NCBI GenBank assembly: GCA_002368795.1 | Contig: DFFG01000016.1 | Location: 1 to 6,373 of the forward strand | DNA: 6,373 bases | From: Eubacterium sp. UBA3782 | Lineage (GTDB): Bacteria > Bacillota > Clostridia > Lachnospirales > Lachnospiraceae | Direction: 5' to 3' | Shown here: in pieces, positions 5,838-6,373 of the stretch | Layout of the letters: every line of letters starts with the position of its first letter | Numbering within the stretch: the stretch's first letter is position 1 | The notes under the pieces: generated by a model | The model's input: only the letters and a program-made list of their open reading frames with translations | Told to the model about the DNA's origin: nothing | Databases searched by the model: none | Position numbers and translations under genes: made by a program

Positions 5838-6373
5838 ATGGCAGAACATCTGGTAAAAACCACCTCCGGCGTCGTGCGCGGCTATGAGCGCGACGGGCGG
5901 ATCGACTACCTCGGCATCCCCTATGCGGATCCTCCTGTGGGACCGCTGCGCTTCAAGCGCTCGGTGCCCATTACCCCCTGGGAAGGCGTTTATGACGCAA
6001 AGGACTATGGCAGCGCGCCTGTCCAGTACAACAATGGCCAGGTCATGGGCTCTGAGGACTGCCTGACGGTCAACGTCCAGCGTCCGCTGACGGGCGAGAA
6101 GCTGCCGGTTTTTGTCTGGATCTACGGCGGCGGCTACAACACCGGCTACTCCTCTGACGAGATGTATACCGGCGAGGCCTTTGTGAAGGACGATATCCTG
6201 TTTTTCTCCTTCAACTATCGCACCAATATCCTCGGCTTCTATGACTTCACCACCTATCCCGGCTGCGACGATTTCGATTCCAACTGCGGTCTGAGCGATC
6301 AGATCCTGGCCCTCAACTGGATCCATGACAACGTGGAGGCTTTCGGCGGCGACCCGGAGCGCATCACCATCGC
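5838..6373 (+). CDS. Type-B carboxylesterase (alpha/beta hydrolase), 3' end beyond the window
   Basis: The first 178 residues are present and the frame runs off the right edge. Family signatures appear in order: TTSGVVRGYERDG at the N terminus, LGIPYADPPVGPLRFK (25-40), SEDCLTVNVQRP (72-83, matching the conserved EDCLxLNV block), the oxyanion-hole loop WIYGGGY (94-100, with Tyr where His is usual), FNYRTNILGF (125-134), and DQILALNWIHDNVEAFGGDPERITI. The window stops just before the expected GESAG nucleophile elbow, so the catalytic Ser, Glu/Asp and His cannot be checked. There is no signal peptide. ATG 5838 has AAGGGAGG (5821-5828) 9 nt upstream and lies only 4 nt after the GH-A stop, so the two are almost surely cotranscribed. 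In this setting it most likely removes acetyl or other acyl (for example hydroxycinnamoyl) groups from the sugar substrate; that role is inferred. Confidence 0.92.
   Translation, partial: MAEHLVKTTSGVVRGYERDGRIDYLGIPYADPPVGPLRFKRSVPITPWEGVYDAKDYGSAPVQYNNGQVMGSEDCLTVNVQRPLTGEKLPVFVWIYGGGYNTGYSSDEMYTGEAFVKDDILFFSFNYRTNILGFYDFTTYPGCDDFDSNCGLSDQILALNWIHDNVEAFGGDPERITI

Noticed and set aside
4613..5863. Long minus-strand open frame opposite the GH-A gene, and another at 5760-6326 opposite the esterase
   Set aside because: Both are antisense shadows of genes with clear catalytic motifs on the plus strand.

Overview
The window looks like a chromosomal segment from a GC-rich, low-A/T-coding member of the Clostridia (Bacillota), most plausibly a gut Oscillospiraceae/Lachnospiraceae-type organism. 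The support is strong AGGAGG-type ribosome binding sites before every gene whose start is visible, a tRNA gene with encoded CCA, short AT-rich intergenic regions between GC-rich genes, a Clostridia-style AraC regulator diverging from glycoside hydrolases, and plant-glycan enzymes without signal peptides. The taxonomic call is an inference; nothing here fixes a genus.

Layout. (1) Bases 2-412: the 3' end of a membrane protein (rhomboid-like by general appearance) with a Cys/His-rich cytoplasmic tail. (2) Bases 466-676: a self-contained tRNA-Pro(GGG) unit with a sigma-A-like promoter, a structured leader, a complete 76-nt tRNA and a perfect 16-bp terminator hairpin. (3) Bases 677-1012: a junction zone. 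A minus-strand gene that starts like a DUF5060-containing glycoside hydrolase (the type fused to DUF4038/apiosidase-like catalytic domains) loses homology after about 96 residues, about 50 bp from the tRNA terminator. The rest of its open frame is only the antisense of that terminator and of the tRNA 3' end. (4) Bases 1009-2214: an AraC-family regulator on the minus strand, overlapping the truncated gene by ATGA. (5) Bases 2215-2355: an AT-rich divergent promoter region with candidate -10 boxes and repeats. (6) Bases 2356 to the right edge: a plus-strand run of a GH78-type alpha-L-rhamnosidase, a stem-loop, a 400-residue clan GH-A-like glycosidase of unassigned family, and, 4 nt later, a type-B carboxylesterase cut by the window end.

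Functionally, bases 1009-6373 read as a small inducible catabolic cluster for a rhamnose-bearing, acylated plant glycan or glycoside. The regulator probably senses the sugar and controls the divergent operon; the esterase removes acyl groups, the rhamnosidase removes terminal rhamnose, and the GH-A enzyme cleaves another linkage. None of the enzymes shows a signal peptide, so the work is probably done in the cytoplasm on imported oligosaccharides. No transporter lies in the window. The cluster ends abruptly at the tRNA-Pro gene in a decapitated hydrolase, which suggests an island edge or a deletion that used the tRNA locus as boundary.
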